From positions 1-7,937 of the forward strand of contig JBFWSB010000212.1 in assembly GCA_050248595.1 (NCBI GenBank): a stretch of 7,937 nt of DNA, written 5' to 3'. Position numbers and translations under genes: made by a program. Every line of letters starts with the position of its first letter. Within the stretch, counting starts at the first letter, position 1. The notes under the pieces were generated by a model, which searched no databases, was not told the DNA's origin, and worked only from the letters and a program-made list of their open reading frames with translations. This stretch comes from JAGWAZ01 sp050248595. GTDB taxonomy: Bacteria > Bacteroidota > Ignavibacteria > OLB7. Positions 5,293 to 7,937 of this stretch are shown here, one piece after another.

Positions 5293-7365
5293 ATGACCGA
5301 TCACAATGCGATCGGAGGTGGTCACTACCACACAAAAGATCAGGTGGGGGCTGAAAAGAAGGGGATGTCTGCTCACGGAACAGGCAGGGAGGGGAATCAC
5401 CACGCTCACATGGTTAAGGACTACCGCCGGCGGTTCTTTGTTTGTCTTGTAGTCACATTGCCGGTTCTACTGCTGAGTCCGATGCTGCTGGAGTGGTTCG
5501 GTTTTGGGAATACGTTCTCTTTTACGGGAGATCAGTGGGTTCTGCTCGGGCTTAGCACGTTCGTCTATTTCTACGGAGGGCTTCCCTTCTTGCGGGGGAT
5601 GGTGGGGGAAGTGAAGGAGAAACGTCCCGGCATGATGACGCTCGTCTCCATGGCCATTTCCGTTGCCTTCTTCTACAGTGCTGCCATCATTTGGGGTCTT
5701 TCGGGCACAGTCTTCTTCTGGGAGACCGTGACGTTGATCGACTTGATGTTGTTCGGTCACTGGATTGAAATGCGCTCGGTTCTCGGAGCAAGTTATGCAC
5801 TCGAAGCACTGGTGAAGTTGATGCCAACAGAAGCCCACCTTGTTGGCGATAGTGGGACGATTGAAGATGTACAAGTATCTGAGCTACGAAATGGAAATCG
5901 CATTGTGATCCGGCCGGGCGAGAAGGTTCCGGCGGATGGCGTTGTGGTTGAGGGAAGTAGTAGCCTGAACGAAAGCATGCTAACCGGTGAAAGTCTTCCT
6001 GTAGAGAAAAATGAGGGTAAGAACGTCGTTGCAGGATCAATCAACGGAACCGGTTCGCTTACTGTGGTGGTGACCAAAACTGGGGAGGAGAGTTATCTCT
6101 CACAGGTTATTACTCTCGTACGCGAGGCACAATCCTCAAAGAGTCGCACGCAAGACTTAGCGAACAGGGCAGCCTTCATTCTTACCATGGTTGCCCTCTA
6201 TGTTGGAGTCATCACGTTTTTCGTCTGGGTGTGGGTTGTCGGAGAGTCGTTGAGCTTCTCCATCGAACGGATGGTAACCGTAATGGTGATTGCCTGTCCG
6301 CACGCGTTAGGACTCGCAATTCCTCTCGTAGTGGCCGTTAGTACAAGCATTAGTGCCCGAAATGGGTTGCTGATTCGTAATCGTGGAGCGTTCGAGCGGG
6401 CACGCCTGCTCGATACTGTCGTGTTCGATAAAACTGGAACGCTCACCAGAGGAGAATTTGGAGTGACCGATATTCTGCCGTTTGATGGACAGAGTACTCC
6501 AGAGGAACTTCTGCGGCTTGCAGCAGCAGTAGAGGGGGGGAGTGAACACCCTCTTGCAGAAGGAGTTGTGAGAACTGCGAGGGAGCGGAAAGTAACGATT
6601 CCTGATTTTAGCGGTTTTCAGTCGATAACTGGTCGAGGTGTGCGAGCAATGGTGGAGGGGAGCGAGGTGGAAATTCTAAGTCCGGGGGGAGTGGAAGCTG
6701 AGGGGATGACGATTCCTGAACATGAAAAGGTGCAGGAACTTAGTAAACAGGGAAAAACATTGATTTTCTTGCTGCGCGATCAGAAGCTTCTCGGTGCTCT
6801 CGCTTTAGCCGATGTGATCCGAGAAGAATCAAGAGAGGGAGTGCGGAGGCTTCACGAGATGAATATCGATGTGATTATGCTCACCGGCGACAAGCAAGAA
6901 GTGGGTGAGTGGGTGGCTGAAGAGATTGGCCTCGACCGAGTGTTCGCCGAAGTACTGCCCGACCAAAAGAGTGCAGCAATTGTTGAATTGCAGAAAGAAG
7001 GGAAAACGGTTGCAATGGCCGGAGACGGTATCAACGATGCCCCTGCCCTTGCAACTGCCGACGTCGGTATCGCCATTGGTGCGGGGACAGATGTGGCGGT
7101 AGAGACAGCAGATATTGTGTTAGTACGAAGTGATCCAAGAGATGCTGTTTCCGTCATCGAGCTGTCGAGGGCAACCTATAAGAAGATGGTGCAAAACCTT
7201 TGGTATGCTGCTGGATACAACATCGTCGCGATTCCTCTGGCTGCTGGAGTTCTCGCCGGTGTAGGAGTTCTTCTCACTCCAGCAATTGGAGCAATTTTGA
7301 TGAGCCTTAGCACCGTTGCCGTTGCAATAAACGCAAAGCTGCTCCGCTATGAGAGGGCTGATTGA
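5293..7365 (+). CDS. copB: CopB-type P1B-3 copper-exporting ATPase
   Basis: An inner-membrane ATPase that exports copper from the cytosol. The 690-residue length is normal for CopB. The N-terminus is His-rich (H4, H11, H13, H28, H36, H37, H39), as in CopB, and there is no N-terminal HMA domain. Motifs in order: phosphatase TGES (231-234); membrane metal motif C335-P336-H337, diagnostic of the P1B-3 group; phosphorylation site DKTGT at D379; nucleotide-binding HP (419-420); TGD (531-533); hinge GDGIND (577-582). The TM7 signature N-x6-YN-x4-P starts at N635, and the TM8 signature is MSLST (670-674). Together these separate it from CopA (CPC) and zinc pumps. Start: ATG 5293 keeps the His-rich region, but its purine tract AAGGAA (5287-5292) abuts the ATG, an unusually short spacing; ATG 5365 is a weaker alternative. 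The metal may be Cu(II) or Cu(I), since CopB substrates are debated. It probably receives copper from the CopZ-like protein. Confidence 0.97.
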   Translation: MTDHNAIGGGHYHTKDQVGAEKKGMSAHGTGREGNHHAHMVKDYRRRFFVCLVVTLPVLLLSPMLLEWFGFGNTFSFTGDQWVLLGLSTFVYFYGGLPFLRGMVGEVKEKRPGMMTLVSMAISVAFFYSAAIIWGLSGTVFFWETVTLIDLMLFGHWIEMRSVLGASYALEALVKLMPTEAHLVGDSGTIEDVQVSELRNGNRIVIRPGEKVPADGVVVEGSSSLNESMLTGESLPVEKNEGKNVVAGSINGTGSLTVVVTKTGEESYLSQVITLVREAQSSKSRTQDLANRAAFILTMVALYVGVITFFVWVWVVGESLSFSIERMVTVMVIACPHALGLAIPLVVAVSTSISARNGLLIRNRGAFERARLLDTVVFDKTGTLTRGEFGVTDILPFDGQSTPEELLRLAAAVEGGSEHPLAEGVVRTARERKVTIPDFSGFQSITGRGVRAMVEGSEVEILSPGGVEAEGMTIPEHEKVQELSKQGKTLIFLLRDQKLLGALALADVIREESREGVRRLHEMNIDVIMLTGDKQEVGEWVAEEIGLDRVFAEVLPDQKSAAIVELQKEGKTVAMAGDGINDAPALATADVGIAIGAGTDVAVETADIVLVRSDPRDAVSVIELSRATYKKMVQNLWYAAGYNIVAIPLAAGVLAGVGVLLTPAIGAILMSLSTVAVAINAKLLRYERAD

Positions 7366-7430
7366 TACCTGAACAACTACAACGTTTGTCGTAAAAACTC
7401 ACCCATCACTACCCGAGAAGAGAAAACTGT

Positions 7431-7464
7431 GTAGATCAAAGAGTCAAAATGACTGTTTGTCTAC
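7431..7464 (+). promoter_or_regulatory. Imperfect palindrome between copB and the next gene
   Basis: GTAGA (7431-7435) pairs with TCTAC (7460-7464), CAAA (7437-7440) with TTTG (7456-7459), and AGTCA (7442-7446) with TGACT (7450-7454). There is one bulged T (7436), one G-G mismatch and an AAA loop. Fourteen paired positions in 34 bases suggest either an operator for a dimeric regulator of the following gene or an RNA hairpin ending the copB transcript. No T-run follows, so a standard intrinsic terminator is unlikely. The rest of the 185-base gap (7366-7550) shows nothing else I can support beyond AT-rich sequence before the next ribosome binding site; a TATAAA at 7512-7517 is a possible but weak -10. 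Confidence 0.4.
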
Positions 7465-7539
7465 TGGTGGAGGAATGCACGAAAAAATCTTTCATATCAT
7501 ACAGCAACATTTATAAAACAAACATCGAACAATCAGAAC

Positions 7540-7545
7540 AAGGAG
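7540..7545 (+). promoter_or_regulatory. Ribosome binding site for the gene starting at 7551
   Basis: AAGGAG lies five bases before the ATG. This strong match fixes the start of the last gene and marks it as a separate, well-translated unit after the long gap. Confidence 0.75.
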
Positions 7546-7550
7546 TTTCT

Positions 7551-7937
7551 ATGAAGTATTACTGTACAATGTTCACCTTTATCTGTTGTTGTCTGCTGAC
7601 TGTGTCGGCAACAGCACAAGACTTTGATTCGTTGACGGTGAAGGCGAGGGATAACGCTGACAATGCGGGAGTAGCCGGAGCTACTGTCAAGCTGTTAGAT
7701 GATGGTGGAAATCTTGTGGACGAAGTAACTACCGACGATAATGGGAATGCCGGTTTCAGTTTCAGCACTTCGAGTGTTGGCAACAACGTGGCTTACACTA
7801 CTGGTCTCGGTGAGCCATATCCAAATCCTTTTACTTCCCACACAACCTTACCTATCTCCCTTCGCTCACCAGCGCGGCTAACTGGCGCAGTCTACGACCT
7901 TCTCGGCAGAGAGCTTGCGTCGGTTGTTGGAGACCTG
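7551..7937 (+). CDS. Secreted protein with Ig/CNA-B-like domain and T9SS-like block, 3' partial
   Basis: The frame is open for 129 codons and runs off the window. Residues 1-22 are a signal peptide (MKYYC start, an unusual CCC run at 12-14, cleavage probably after 'ATA'). Residues about 28-80 look like a small beta-sandwich domain of the CNA-B / carboxypeptidase-regulatory type ('AGVAGATVKLLDDGGNLVDE', 'TDDNGNAGFSF'). From about residue 85 a T9SS sorting-domain-like block begins ('GEPYPNPF', 'ISLRSPARLTGAVYDLLGREL'). If that block is C-terminal, the mature protein is very short, about 165-185 residues in all. Some Bacteroidota-related proteins instead carry this block early, with larger domains after it, and the window cannot decide. 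The 185-base gap and its own ribosome binding site suggest a separate transcription unit, so a link to copper is not established. Confidence 0.88.
   Translation, partial: MKYYCTMFTFICCCLLTVSATAQDFDSLTVKARDNADNAGVAGATVKLLDDGGNLVDEVTTDDNGNAGFSFSTSSVGNNVAYTTGLGEPYPNPFTSHTTLPISLRSPARLTGAVYDLLGRELASVVGDL

Noticed and set aside
5467..6077. Minus-strand frames over copB
   Set aside because: Composition is typical of antisense readings (Arg/Ser/Pro/His-rich), and copB is intact on the + strand.
7490..7517. Sigma-70-like promoter (TTTCAT ... TATAAA)
   Set aside because: The -35 match is weak and Bacteroidota-related promoters often differ; not enough to call.
7559..7786. Minus-strand frame over the last gene
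   Set aside because: The + strand has a strong ribosome site, a signal peptide and recognisable domains.

Overview
The window carries a copper (and probably silver) handling cluster, with every recognisable gene on the + strand. The organism is most likely a member of the Bacteroidota/FCB group. Two proteins carry type IX secretion (T9SS)-like sorting-domain signatures: an 'FPNPTGG...LFDLMGR...LPSGIYYCKV' C-terminus and a 'YPNPF...VYDLLGREL' block. The style of the second block, the moderate GC content and clear AGGAG-type ribosome binding sites before two genes would fit an Ignavibacteria/Kapabacteria-like lineage, but that finer placement is inference.

Layout: (1) 1-2742, the 3' part of a CusA-type RND copper/silver efflux pump. 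About 240 N-terminal residues lie upstream of the window. It has an unusual Met/Gly/Ser-rich insertion in its periplasmic domain. (2) 2842-3231, an exported HMA (MerP-like) metallochaperone. (3) 3232-3397, an intergenic stretch packed with inverted repeats. (4) 3398-3598, a cytosolic CopZ-like chaperone, overlapping by ATGA with (5) 3595-4716, a T9SS-type surface/secreted protein made of two tandem domains that each carry a CX4C pair. (6) 4773-5222, a cupredoxin-domain lipoprotein. (7) 5223-5292, a short leader with two mutually exclusive hairpins. (8) 5293-7365, a CopB-type P1B-3 copper ATPase (CPH motif, His-rich N-terminus). (9) 7366-7550, an intergenic region with an imperfect palindrome. 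(10) 7551 to the window end, the start of a secreted protein with an Ig/CNA-B-like domain followed by a T9SS-like block.

How the genes may work together (inference from families and order): CopZ buffers copper in the cytosol and CopB exports it across the inner membrane. The exported HMA protein and the cupredoxin lipoprotein bind it in the periplasm. The CusA pump, whose three copper-binding methionines are all conserved, sends it out across the outer membrane. The T9SS protein would act at or beyond the cell surface. No copper-sensing regulator (CueR, CsoR, CopY or two-component) and no CusB/CusC partner is visible; CusB/C probably lie upstream. The least explained parts are the coupled CX4C-repeat surface protein, the Met-rich pump insertion, and the structured intergenic segments before copZ and copB.
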